From Aquatica leii (Eukaryota > Arthropoda > Insecta > Coleoptera > Lampyridae): 64,000 nucleotides of DNA. The notes under the pieces were generated by a model that was not told the origin of the DNA, did no database searches, and saw nothing but the letters and a program-made list of their open reading frames with translations. Made by a program: the position numbers and the translations under genes. Of the stretch, positions 47,710 through 58,880 are shown piece after piece (within the stretch, counting starts at the first letter, position 1; every line of letters starts with the position of its first letter). Location: the NCBI GenBank assembly GCA_035610365.1, contig CM069438.1, positions 46,620,837 to 46,684,836 of the forward strand, written 5' to 3'.

Positions 47710-48480
47710 TGAACTTTAACGGGACGTTACAGAAAGTTAAGTTTTTTTTCGGAAAATTCGTGGCTTCCATTTAAAGGTCCACAGTTGTGATTGTCCCAAA
47801 GCCTGGCTCACTCTCAAAATTTGCGGACGACATTAAGACTACGTTAATAAAGGTCCTTAATACGCACAGTTATGACCTAACACTTGACCGAGTTACAGAG
47901 ATGGGAAAGAACTTGATGAAACTGAATTCAAGCGGATTGACTTATCAAAAACACCTGTGGCCATCCTTGACAAAACCAAACTGGTAGTCAAACCACAAGG
48001 CAAATCTTTGCCGAGAATTTTGATCTTTGACGTTTTTTGTAATCTGTCCCCAGACCAAGTAAAGGAGGCAAATTTTTCTCAAAACTTTAAGTATAGTTTT
48101 GTTTCAGCCCCAAAGATAAGGCCAATTGTCATTGACTTCTGAAAGTCTTTTCAAAAGTATCTAAACACCTCTTGGCACCTCGTTGCATATACGTGGCCTA
48201 GAATGCGTTTAGGTTCAATGACCATATCCGTCTCACTCGTTGCTACAGAAGTTTGTCCATGACTTAGAGTTAAAATCAAACACGTGGCTAGACATCGTGA
48301 CAAGCAGAGTTGGTTTTTGAGTTGAATTCAAACTTTTACTCGACGACAAGCTGAGTTTCGTCTTGCAATTGTTCTACAAATCATCTCGACTAAAATGAAA
48401 TTTACAAAACAAGTTGTAGTAAACATTTTTAACAGTGCTGTTATGCTCATGCTCACTTATGGCTTAGACATTTGATACCA
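47710..48480 (+). pseudogene. Unrecognised coding-like sequence, possibly a viral or mobile-element fossil
   Basis: From an ATG at 47710 the plus strand has protein-like blocks: MNFNGTLQKVKFFFGKFVAS, SLSKFADDIKTTLIKVL, YDLTLDRVTEMGKNLMKLNS, VVKPQGKSLPRILIFDVF, FSQNFKYSFVSAPKIRPIV, and later DIVTSRVGF with DDKLSFVLQLFYKSS. The blocks lie on one strand in a plausible order over about 700 bases and have normal amino-acid composition. I cannot assign a family. It lacks RT, transposase or gag hallmarks. The size and the compact, unspliced look would fit a virus-derived structural protein, but that is a guess. Confidence 0.4.
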
Positions 48481-50195
48481 TAGACTTCGACACACCTCGG
48501 GGCATATCTTTTGTATCGCTGTGATGATTATATACTCTATTCTTTTCTTGCGTGGTTGCGCTAGATTGCTTTTTTGATTGACTACGTGTTACAAGTCGTT
48601 GTGTAATTAAAGTTCCATTTTGTTTATTTGATGTTGTCAAAAACGGTGCTGTTGATACAGTGCAGATTGTGTCTGACTTGTCTTTTTGTGTATTTGAATC
48701 TTAGATATGATAGGTTCCCATGCTGTTGCCAATCTTGGTGTGTCGTCTCAAATGTTTAATTTATTTGGACGTTTTTTAATTTTAATGGCTTTTCGAATTA
48801 TTTTAGACATGGTTTGTTCTATAACATCAAGTAGCTTAGTATTGGTAAAATTTATGGTGTAAAAGGTCGTTTTTATATGTTTTGCTAGAGAAGATATTTT
48901 CTAGTCTTTTTTAACGGCATTTTAGTGGTTCTCTTTTCTAATACCAATTCGTCTATTTGTTTGTCCCACATACGTTCGTTCATAGTCTCTGCACGGTATT
49001 TCATATACTCCTTGATTTTCAAAATCGATTTTTGTTTTTGCACTTTGAAGGATGTTTCCAATTTTCCTTGCAGTGCAGAATGTTATGTTGTGTTTGTTGA
49101 GTATGTTACTTATTTTATCTGTAGTTTCCTTGATGTATGACAGGTATGCAATAGCCAATGGTTTTTCGGTTTCAGCTTCAGACTTTTGTTGGTTTAACAA
49201 TGAGGCTTTCCGAACAGATTTTTTTACTGTAGCCATTTTTACTTAGAATTTTCTTGATGGTTTTCATTTCATCTTTGATGTGGTCGTTATCAGATAGTGC
49301 TGTTGATCTACTGATTGTATTTAAGCTGGGTGGTGATGCGATTTTCCACTCAGATATCGGTTTGTGTGTGTTGGTTCTCTGTAGACCGAGTAACACAAGT
49401 CCCCGTTTTCTTTCTTACTACAACATCTGAAAATGGTTGTTTGATTCTATTTTCATGGTAAACATTATTTTTGGGCGTATGGTTAATGATAAACTTGGTT
49501 TTGTTAATGGGAACGTTTGTAAAGAAAGACACGACGTCAAAGCTCATCAGTAGCCAATCTTGTTCGATCTTCTGTTTTTGAATGGTTTCTATAAAGTGGT
49601 TTGAGTTTTTTACGTATGATTAAGTTTTCTCCGCGTGTGGTTGTAGCTGTTTCGCTAGGTATCGTCTAAGTTGTTGTAATGTAGATCTTATCGAACTTAC
49701 AATTGACCTTAAAGATACGTTAATTTTGTGAATTTTTGGAAGACCGTACAAGTTTGAACATCGTGAAGATTTTTTCTTTGGTATCAGATGTTGCTGTGTA
49801 TCTTTGTCGATCGCGCTGTTTCTGATTTTATTTTTTGTGGTTATCTTTAGATATGTCGTTGGATTGGTGTTGATTGGATGGTAAGCCGGATTGTTTAATA
49901 ACTCGTTTATCTTTTTGTCGTAGTCTGTTTTGTTTAATACTACTGTTGCATCCCTTTCTCGGCTGGCAAGATGATGATATCGTTGTTATTCCTTATTTCT
50001 TGTAAGGTTTTATATTCTTTTATCGTTATGTTTTTTTTTTGATGGTTTGGCCGTTCTTGACACTCTGGATACGTCTTGGTGGATTGTTTTAGAAATATTC
50101 TGATCTATATTGGAAATCGCCGATTTTACAGCCCAGATTATGTCTTCAGTTGGTATGCGAGTAAGTGCGACTGCGTAGTTAAAACCTTTAGCTAA

Positions 50196-50237
50196 AGGTG
50201 CAATTCCAATGCGACGACTGGAGCGTCTATGGTCGCG
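50196..50237 (+). repeat. Harbinger left terminal inverted repeat
   Basis: The first 30 bases match the reverse complement of 52928-52957 with one mismatch. Pairing extends with three more mismatches to about 42 bases. Confidence 0.95.
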
Positions 50238-50429
50238 CCACTATAGCAGCGCGTTTGTAAATGCTGTATATATAGAACTCATTTTTACGTAAATTAATGG
50301 AACCCATTCCAATCAGGCGTCGCTTGCCGCGCGATTAAAGCGACCCAGATAAGACGGCTCCAGTCGAACGACTCGACTGTTTACTTCAGCAGTCTAGTCG
50401 TAATAGCCGTCGCGATTAGTGTGTTCAGA

Positions 50430-52466
50430 ATGGACGATTCGAAATTAGTTGAACTAGTGCCACAACATCCAAGCCTATTCAATGCAAAGAACCATCAGTA
50501 CAAAGATGCTAACGTTAGGGATAACATATAGATTAAAACAACAGGGCGAGTAGAATGTTTTATTTATTTTTTTTAATGACAGATGAAAAACAGCACGTTT
50601 TCATTCTTGTCGATGTGTTCTGATGACTTGTTTTATTTGCCAAGGTATCGATCCAGTGTTACTACTAAAATAATCGGTAAAACCTTCTCTTACTGTAGAG
50701 CCTTCAGTGTTTCCAAAGCCACAGCTAGCCACTAAAGGTATCAAATTTTCTGTTGGTGGTGATGAGTTCGAAACGTCAAAAAAAAATTATTTTTATCTTC
50801 AAGAAAAGCATCCCTGAGCATATTATGAAGGCAACAGGCAGTGTATAAAATATACGGAAAACTTGACTCAGGAGAGCAATGGAGTTTTCGGAGACCCTCC
50901 TTGCACGTGAAAGTCTATAGTTAAAAATCGCTTTTTTGTTGTCTATACGAGCGTCACCCCTTATGTAAGGTTTCATCATATGTGTTAACAGTTTAAAAGC
51001 TTCGTCTCCTACAACTACATGTGGTAAAATTAGTTCTCCCACGTGCTTTGGACTAGGATTAAACCTCTCGTTTCTGATGAGTCTTCCGATGTTAGATTTT
51101 TCAATTATACCACTGTCACCTTCTTTACCATATGAACCGATATCAACCATTACAAATTTGTAGTAAGCGTAGACAAAAGCAAGCAGGACTACAGAAAAAA
51201 AATTCTTATAATTAAAAAACTGGGAACCACTTTTTCCGGGGCAAAATATTCTAACATTTTTTCCATCCACAGCTGAAATGCAGTTCGGAAAATCCCATCG
51301 CTCTTCGTATTCCTTCGCTATCTTAAGAAAGTGTTCTCTAGTTGGAAACGGCATAAATATAGGTGGTAGTTTTTTACTACATACTTTGAGCACTTGTTTC
51401 ACAATGCGACTTATGTAGCTTGGAGATATGCGAAATTCAAATCACAATGAGACGTAGCTTTCTCTAGTCGCTAAGAACCTAAAACAACATAACAAATTGT
51501 TTGTTGATTATTTTTTATCATGATATAAGTAAATATCATATTGCAATATTGTGTTTGTTTCAGTGGGAGACTGTAAACACCGTTGGAAAAATATAAGAGA
51601 TACTTTTATTAGTCATAAAAAAGCCAGCAAACTTCTTACAGGATCCCCTCGTTTCAAAAAAATTAGAAAATAGTACTTAGAGGAACACCTCGTTTTCCTC
51701 AATGACGTTGAATGCGAAAGAGAGTAAGTACAAATGTTGGACTCGTTGATTTACAAATTCAGGCTGTTATTACAAGCAATATTAAACAATGATCAAATTA
51801 CTCCGCATGTCAAAAGTTGGATTTCTGGTATTGGTGATAGTCGATTCATAGTTCTTTTTTTTTCAGAACTCTGACAACAGCTACAGGAGTAGAGACACAA
51901 GATTATAACATAGAATATGAAATCCAGGAAACTGAGGATGCTCAAATGGACAAAAGCCCGATATATCTCAAAAATGAGTCTACACAGTCCCTTGCTAAAA
52001 CTAACAGCATCGACGATAACATCATTGAAACTGCAAATGAACAACAGACAAAAGATCAAACAAAAGCACGAAAAGGCCCAATCAAAAAATCAGCAAATAA
52101 TATACTTAACTTATTTAAGAAAAAATCAGAAGATAGAGCGAAATTGTTGTCGACAGTACTTGCGAAACAAACTGACAACAACATCCGATTGATATTTTTT
52201 TGAGAAGCATGGCGACGTCGGTTAAAACATTGTCTTTAGAAAATAAAATTCGTGCCAAGATGCAACTTTGTCAGATTGTTGGTCAACTCGAATTAGATGA
52301 AATCTCTTCTCAATCTTTATTAGCTTCGGGTTCAAGTCATAACTATCATCTACATACGTCCACACCGGATTCTATGATATCTTTTACTTCCCATGCATTA
52401 CCGGTTTTTCTATCCGACATAGAATTACAGTACGTAACAAATATCGCAGGCAATAAGTTTTGTTAG
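50430..52466 (+). pseudogene. Harbinger MADF-BESS DNA-binding protein gene, three exons, decayed
   Basis: Exon 1 starts at ATG 50430 (MDDSKLVELVPQHPSLFNAK) and holds the first half of a MADF domain. Exon 2 (51564-51723) follows the acceptor TTTGTTTCAG, gives GDCKHRWKNIRDTFISHKKA, the second half of MADF, and ends at donor GTAAGT. Exon 3 (51867-52466) follows a long pyrimidine tract and TTTCAG. The phase matches exon 2, and it ends in a BESS-like block (RSMATSVKTLSLENKIRAKM, then LCQIVGQLELDEI). Defects seen: in-frame TAG at 50529 and 51671, each where tryptophan is expected, and a frame change near 52190-52200. The exon 1 donor is uncertain, probably close to 50545-50550. In this transposon class the MADF or Myb-like partner helps transposase into the nucleus and onto DNA. 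Confidence 0.8.
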
Positions 52467-52826
52467 AGTTATTTTAAAATATAATGCATTTATGATTTAT
52501 TACGATTAAGTTCCTTACCTGAGCGTTAGTCCCAGTTTTTCATCAGGACTTATAGGATGTTTCACTTCACCACAAGACTGTTTTGTCAGATTAGTTTTAA
52601 TCAGTGACAAAATGTAATTAAGCTGATCAATATTCAACCAGTAAAATGTTCTAAACACTGAATCATCTTTCAAAAGATGTCTTTGTATAAGAATATTTTG
52701 GAATCCCTCTTCATCTCTTGTTAAATGCATCGGATGATAGTCTTTTTGCTTCTGCTCTAGCATAATCAATAACTCGTCTTGCTCCTCTTCTTCAAGAAGA
52801 TAAGAAAAAACCGTTGTATACTCCAT
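50601..52826 (-). pseudogene. Harbinger DDE transposase gene, two exons, decayed
   Basis: Exon 1 (52826-52519) encodes MEYTTVFSYLLEEEEQDELL through ISPDEKLGLTLR and ends with donor AG/GTAAGG. Exon 2 (51478-50601) follows acceptor TTGTTTTAG and continues in phase with FLATRESYVSL. The DDE_Tnp_4 core shows CISAVDGKNVRI (first Asp), VDIGSYGKEGDSGI (second Asp) and VVVGDEAFKL. The C-terminus has HNMLRDAFLEDKNNFFFDVS and ends WQIKQVIRTHRQE at the stop near 50601. Total about 395 residues, normal for the family. Defects: an in-frame TGA at 51442-51444 and a one-base frame change near 50840. The 1040-base intron contains MADF exons 2 and 3 on the other strand. Confidence 0.88.
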
Positions 52827-52915
52827 GACATTCACGTGGCGACTGAAAACCCGGACGGATTGGAAGTTGAACAAGCGACTGAAAACGTACGGCTCTGATC
52901 GTACTACTACAGTCA

Positions 52916-52957
52916 TGCGACTATAGTCGCTCCAGTCGTCGCATTGGAATTGGACCT
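52916..52957 (-). repeat. Harbinger right terminal inverted repeat
   Basis: Partner of the left repeat; ends ...TTGGACCT before the TAA target copy. Related words (GACGACTCGACTG, GACGGCTCCAGTCG) recur at 50350-50400 just inside the left end and may be subterminal transposase-binding sites. Confidence 0.95.
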
Positions 52958-53519
52958 TAACGCGTTTGTAGCTGCGTTGTTAAGATATTTTGTTAATTGT
53001 TGAATCTCGTCCTTTGGTTTTTGATGTGCACACAAACGTTCGAATTTTTTTTTGTGTTTGTCTTTAGCAAGGCTGGCATCTGTCTCTGCTTGATAGTTTG
53101 ATAACTTGTCGACTGTTTTCCATAGCACCAAGTGGATGGTCGTGCCAAACTTAGATGTATGTGCAGCAACTGTTTGTTTAACTATTCCAGTGTTTTTCTC
53201 GTATGATGTATGGCATCTCGCAATAATGCTAAACTGGCTTTCTTGAGTATTTCGTTGGTTCTATGAGTTCTTGTACTAAAGTTTAACATCATGGTTTAAC
53301 TTTATACTACCCTACTTATATTATTGAAATATTTAAAAAAATAGAAAGAAGCAGAAATTGGTTCAAACCGTAGATTGGCCATGGCAAAGTGACAAATAAA
53401 TCTAAACGAACAGAAAGAAACAAGAGAATAAGCACAGATATATAAATAAAAATGAAACTTGAAAACAATTTAGAGAAGAGATAATTGAAATACACAAAAG
53501 TAATTTAAAAAAAATTTGG

Positions 53520-54290
53520 ACAGTAATTCTTCTTCTTTAAAGTGCCTTGTCGGTTTTCCCAGAAGTTGGCGATCACTTCAGCTAGCACACACCAATCTTG
53601 TGTTACTATTCTACAGAACTGTTCATTGTTTGATATTTCTTAACCTGGTTTGTTGTTTTTTTCCGATACCTCGCTTTCCTTCAATTTTTTCTGTTAATAT
53701 TAGTTGTAGTAGGTGATACTTGACGTTTCTCAGAACATGACCAAGATAGAAAATCTTTCTGCACTTGATAGTTGTTAGCATTTCTCTATCAGTTTGTGTA
53801 ACCACATTTAAAACGCCTTAAGCCTATACATTGTTGCAATATTCAACGTCCATGTTCTATTCCATACAGTAGCACAGACACAGACTATTATGTCATATAT
53901 TTAATTAGTTATTAGTTTAAGAGCTTCCATTGGTATTAGATACGGGCCTACTGCTTTTCTGTCTTTTACTATTTGCAATGCGTTCTTCCTGGATTTTTTA
54001 GTGTGCTCTTTTTATCTTGAAATAAATCTGTTACGTATTTTTTCCAAGTTTTTTTATCTCAGATTCATCCAGTATCAGCTGGTTATTTTGTTCATCAAAC
54101 AAGGTCACCGGTCTTTGTTTTTTGTAGTCACCTGATATTTCTTTAATCTTGCGGGGCAGACCATAACCATCAATAAAGGGCGGACAGTCAAGCAAATGCC
54201 TATATTGCCTTTTTACATATAAATTTTGAAAAGTTTGTGTAAACAGTGTTTTAATAGGTAGATGACAATAACGCATTACAGAATTTTCTT
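53520..54290 (-). mobile_element. LINE fragment E, minus strand (endonuclease-RT linker and C-terminus)
   Basis: The right part (54276-54031) reads FIDGYGLPRKIKEISGDYKK and RPVTLFDEQNNQLILDESEI, like the linker between endonuclease and RT. The left part (53805-53520) reads KIFYLGHVLRNVKYHLLQLI and KIEGKRGIGKKQQTRLRNIK, the familiar C-terminal LGHVxR block. Most RT between them is missing, so it is an internally deleted, decayed copy. The clade is uncertain, and the type resembles the elements behind many insect proteins called endonuclease-reverse transcriptase. Confidence 0.7.
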
Positions 54291-54759
54291 AAATGACGTA
54301 CAATAATATAAATAACATCTTTTGCTCACAAGGTCTTACCACGAACCTATAAATAACAACAGGGATTTTCATGTTTTGTTAAACAATGGTTTCCAGAAAA
54401 CATTAAATACAGAAACCGCTTATAGAGAAGAACTATTGTAAGAATTTATACTAGGATTATGTACAGTGACAGGCTTAACAGAACACTATTTACAAAACCG
54501 GAAGGATTTCGGAATGAATCATATTTTATAGGTCTATTCAGTACCTAAGTAAAGCAAACAAATACAGATAATTTTAATTCTGTCCGGTGAAATTCTTTTA
54601 GTGACTGAAACAGATGACTAAAATATTCTTTGTTTGTTATAAATACCTGTGATATTGTCACACTGTGATAGTTTATTGCTGTTGTGCTGTGAGTAAGTTT
54701 TAAAAAATGCTACTTAATAAATAATCAAAATTTGAAAATTAGTACAAGTGGAGCAAATT

Positions 54760-56240
54760 GAACAAGAATTTAACAACCGAGGGGGAAACTTTTTTTGTCA
54801 AGTTTGTTTAAAATCAGTAAGTTTGTATTATCTTAATTTAAATGCTTTTAATTACTAGTATATGTATTATTTTAGATCGGTGCTACTAAAAAGTACCATG
54901 TAAAATAACACTTGGGCAGTGGTTTACATTTAAAAAATATTAAAAAAACTATGAAACAACCATTGTTAAAAAACGTTATAGAAGATCAACAGAATAAACC
55001 TGGCCCATCGAAAACAACTTTTGCTCTAGATTTGTGCAAAGCATTGGTGTCGGCTCAAATTCCTCTTAAAAAACTTGATAATATCAGTTTTAGCAATTTC
55101 ATCGAAAAATAGACCGAACAAGTTGTTCCAGATGAATCAACTTTGAGATAAAATTATTTAGACATATCTTACCAATAGCAATTAAAGTATTAATACCGTT
55201 GCAAATTTTTTCGATGATTGTTTACGTAAGTTTTTTTTTAACGATTGATTAGTATAATCTAATCTATTAATTACAATTACATAATTTTATGTTTGTAGAA
55301 CTTCTGTATCTCAATGGCATAAAAAAAAGAAAAGGTTGTTTTATTTGTAACCGATGCAGCACCTTATATGGTCAAATTCGCTCAGGCATTAGCAATATTT
55401 TATCCGAATTTAAAATATTTAACTTGTCTAGCACATGGAATACGTAGGGTTTGTGAATACATTATAGACAAGTTTGCAATAGTAAACAAGTTAATTTCTG
55501 CCACCAAAAAGGTAAAAATCTCTAACATATTAGATTCTCTTTTTGATTGTTGTACCTTGTTTCAGGTTTTTGTGAAAGCACCGTTACGAGTAAGGGCCTA
55601 TAAGGAAAAGCTTCCAGATCTTAAACTTCCACCGAAACCTATCATAACAAGAAGGGAAACTTGGTTCTCTGCTTGCATTTTTTATGCCACACATTTTGAA
55701 AAAAATTAAGAGGTTTATACTATAATCTGACATTGTCTTATACATTAATTGAATTTTCTTACTTCAGGTGGTTGAATTATTTGACGAGACGGCCTCTGCA
55801 GCAATTGCTAAACTTCAAAAAACTTTTAATGACAAAGCTGTTAAGAGAGGACTAGTTTTTATAAAAACACACTTTTCCGGCATCCTGACAAATTAAAGAA
55901 GCTAGAAAAAAGCGAAACCGCAATGACCGGATCTTTCCCTACATTCGAAAGAATAAGAGCAACTATAAGAGCATGTCTAGGAACTATAGGAAAAAAAATT
56001 AATCCAAAATTGGATTCCGTCATATCAAAAAACTGACTAAACTGACTAAAATTCAAAAAAGGGAAGTCATGAAGCATCAACAGAAAATATCTTTAACAAT
56101 AACAGAAACATCGGCATTAAATTTTGCTCCACTAACATCTTGTGATGTCGAAAGAACTTTTTCCTTCTATAAAAATATTTTAAATGATAAAAGGCAACAG
56201 CTTCTTGGTCAAAATATTGAAAAATATTTGATTTGTGATT
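54760..56240 (+). mobile_element. hAT-like DNA transposon remnant (BED finger, transposase, dimerisation domain)
   Basis: Plus strand. A BED-type zinc finger is split by a 59-base intron (54817-54875, GTAAGT...TTTTAG): NFFCQVCLKS, then IGATKKYHVK and HLGSGLH. ALVSAQIPLKKLDNISFSNF follows (about 55050). Next is the DUF659-like core [20 protein letters not shown] and [16 protein letters not shown] (about 55350-55470), then [19 protein letters not shown]. After a likely intron (acceptor CTTCAG near 55768) come VVELFDETASAAIAKLQ and the hAT dimerisation block APLTSCDVERTFSFYKNIL with NDKRQQLLGQN. Several stops (for example TAA in the BED finger and TAG after FIEK) and a frame change after about 55860 make it inactive. 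Terminal repeats were not identified. Confidence 0.82.
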
Positions 56241-56299
56241 AGAAAAATAATAGCACTTAATAAACATTGTAAAACAAAAATTAATCTGTAAATTTAAAT

Positions 56300-58880
56300 A
56301 GATATTAGTGCCTTTTTTATTCCCTTTTTGGCAGGTTTAATATGCTTTTTATGCCACTTTTTTTGATATTTTTTCTTGCCTTACTATCCGCTCTTTAATC
56401 ATCATGTATCAGAATCGGACCTTATAGTTCTTCACATTGTCTTTTGATCCAACATTCTTTGCAACTTTTATCTTTATTTTGATCAACTTCTGCATTTCAT
56501 TTCAACTCTTTTTTATTGTTCTTTGCTTAATTATATAAAAAAATGCAGTATATTTAAATTTTTAAATGCAATTTTGTACAAAATTCTACTGTTTAAAGTA
56601 TGCCCAAATTGTCTCATAGTAAGTAAACCAAAACTTAGCAAAAACTTGAAACAAATTAATGTTATCTTTAAATTAATGTAATTCGACACGAATTCGGTTT
56701 GAGTTGAATGGGTAATTACGGTATTAATTAAAACTCAAACATTTTTAGTTTTAATTAATTTACAATCAAAAAATTATTTGTTACCGTTTTCATGTATAAT
56801 AATTTAATTAATTAAATATATTTAACTAATAATTAGTTTTTTTGTAGTATGTCTTTAATTTAAGATTTAATTTAAAAAATTTAAATTTACATTTAATTTT
56901 ATGTATTGTCAACCGATTTCAATTGTTACAATAATCGAATTGAAATTACACAGTTATTTTACGTGACGATTTGCGTTACTTAAACCGCCTAACATAAAAA
57001 ATGCTTTTAGTCGACCGTTGAATGTCATCGAATATCGAACAAAACGAGACGGATTCGCGTGAATAAAATAACAAAATACATACAAAATGTCAATTTAATG
57101 GAACTTCATCAATAACGAATCTTATTAAATAGCAGTTTAAAGTGCAGAAACTTGTAAGAGAACGAAGCTTTAAGCGAAAGAGAATGAATCAACAATTTAC
57201 GGCACAATAGATCTAAATACTACAGAATTATTGCTTGTTTAGCTGTTTATGGTTGTTTCATTACTCGAAATTACAAAATTTACTAATTTAGTTTGTACGA
57301 CTACTAATTAGCTAATTAATGTTGTTAATTATTAATGAAAAGGAGCTTTGAGATGCCATACTTGCATGTAATAATTTATTTGTAGCATGCACATACGATT
57401 AAATGTTTTGTATATTTAGTAATAATTTATTATGTAAATTATTAATATTTTATTATTATTATTATTACATGTATTATATATAAACTTTCATTATTTGTAC
57501 TTTTAGACAACTAAGCTACGAAACGCAAAATTCTATGGCACTGTCACCTATTGCACGTAACTCAAGCTAGTGCACATAATAACGCATCAATAGAAAATAC
57601 CTCAATTTAAAAAATGCTTAGTAATTCCAATGCTGACAAGTTCTAAAAAAATTGTCTATTGGTTTGTGCTAATAGGTTATGTAGTTATACTATCTAAGTG
57701 ATACTTTTATAGTTTCCTTCATGTTTTTTTATTACATTACTTTTGTTTTGTATACACGATGTTGTTTATAAGACAAAATCTCTATCGACTAAAATTAGAT
57801 AGATATATACAAAACAATAATCAAAGACGTTAGTGTACAATATTTGAATATTTAAACTTCGTGTTTCGTTACTCCTAAAGCAACAATTAAATCGTTGAAT
57901 ATTTGAGGTTACGTTATGTGTGCATAAGATGAATAAAAAAAGTGGTGTTTTTTTAAGTGGCAGCTCAATCGCGACGGTTAGTTTTGAGATATTCTTTTAA
58001 AAATGTTTGATCAAAAAAGTAATGGAATTAACGGAAAGGGAAAGCGTCAAACGGTAGACACGTAGCAACACGCTGCTAGTTAACGGTATTTAGTAATACG
58101 GGGTGGGTATCTGATGCCTGGCATTCAGCCCGGGCGCAAGCAAAATCGATTGCCACTACCCTTCCAGTTTCATCTCTTTTTTCCATCTATTTTCTCTATA
58201 CATAGTACAATAATTTCCGTTTTATTTCCGTTATTAATTTTGCTTCAAATATTGTCTTGTTATGTAACGTTTTACAATTCTTTTTCTACAAAAACTAGCA
58301 TCTTTGAAAAGAAATTTATTGTAGTAAAGCGACGAAAGAATTTTATATACATCAAAAATGTTTATTATTTTATAATTGGAATAGAACTTACCTGATATTT
58401 TAGCTTTAGCGTACAAAAGACACAGCACACAATCAAGTACTACAGCTCAAATGCTAAAATAATAATTAATAAACAAAAAATGAAAAAAAAAACAATTGTA
58501 TATTAATTGTAACTACTAATTGCAATTTTATATAAATTTTTTATTTCATAAAAAAAAACGTTTTTTGTCATTCAACGAAGTTTTAAAATTTATACAAAAT
58601 TTAAAACGTCATATATTTATAGTTAGACAAGTAACAGCAAACGGTGACATGATATTGTCATAATTAAATGACGTCTTAAGTGTGGTAAAAATAATTTTTT
58701 TTGCATGATTGTAGCACGCTATGCACCACGTTTATTAACATTGTGTTGTACACCGTTAATTTTTGTTTTAGGCATATTAATGCTTACTAGTAGTGTGTTT
58801 TTGTTGTCTGCTTATTTTGGGTTCATATCCCATGATATCCCTACTTTTAACCCATATTTGTAGGGTGTGTGTGTATGTAT
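56300..58880. other. AT-rich stretch with one short GC-richer patch
   Basis: No recognised gene. A patch at 58090-58150 (GGGTGGGTATC, CAGCCCGGGCGCAAGC) stands out in composition. A donor-like GTAAGTTC on the minus strand at about 58389 follows a 60-base segment with acceptor TATTTTAG, but all three frames of its start are closed, so it is not called an exon. Confidence 0.4.

Larger units (their letters stand above)
50196..52957. mobile_element. PIF/Harbinger DNA transposon, 2762 bp, with interlocked transposase and MADF-BESS genes
   Basis: Both ends are defined. Terminal inverted repeats start AGGTGCAATTCCAATGCGAC on the left and AGGTCCAATTCCAATGCGAC on the right (read inward). The three-base target duplication TAA lies at 50193-50195 and 52958-52960, matching the T-W-A duplications of the Harbinger group. 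Inside are a DDE transposase on the minus strand and a MADF-BESS protein on the plus strand, the two-gene content typical of PIF/Harbinger. A few stops and frame changes in both genes show that the copy is inactive. It was inserted into PLE-3. Confidence 0.95.
48600..53290 (-). mobile_element. Penelope-like element PLE-3, split by a Harbinger transposon
   Basis: Minus-strand order: N-terminal region (53290-52961: KHKKKFERLCAHQKPKDEIQ); after the Harbinger insertion, GFNYAVALTRIPTEDIIW (about 50190-50130); RT with LYGLPKIHKINVSL and LMSFDVVSFFTNVPI (about 49720-49500); connector DEMKTIKKILSKNGYSKK (about 49250); GIY-YIG with GVYEIPCRDYERTYVGQTNR (about 48990); C-terminus NIRDDTPRL-like (about 48730). 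It is a nearly complete element by domain content, but decayed. Harbinger lies at 50196-52957 with TAA on both sides. Confidence 0.85.

Noticed and set aside
54461-54480. CAGTG-like word as a hAT terminal repeat
   Set aside because: No matching inverted copy or 8-base target duplication was found on the right side.
58389-58450. Possible minus-strand exon with TTTTAG acceptor and GTAAGTTC donor
   Set aside because: All three frames close near its 5' end and there is no supporting exon, so it may be chance.
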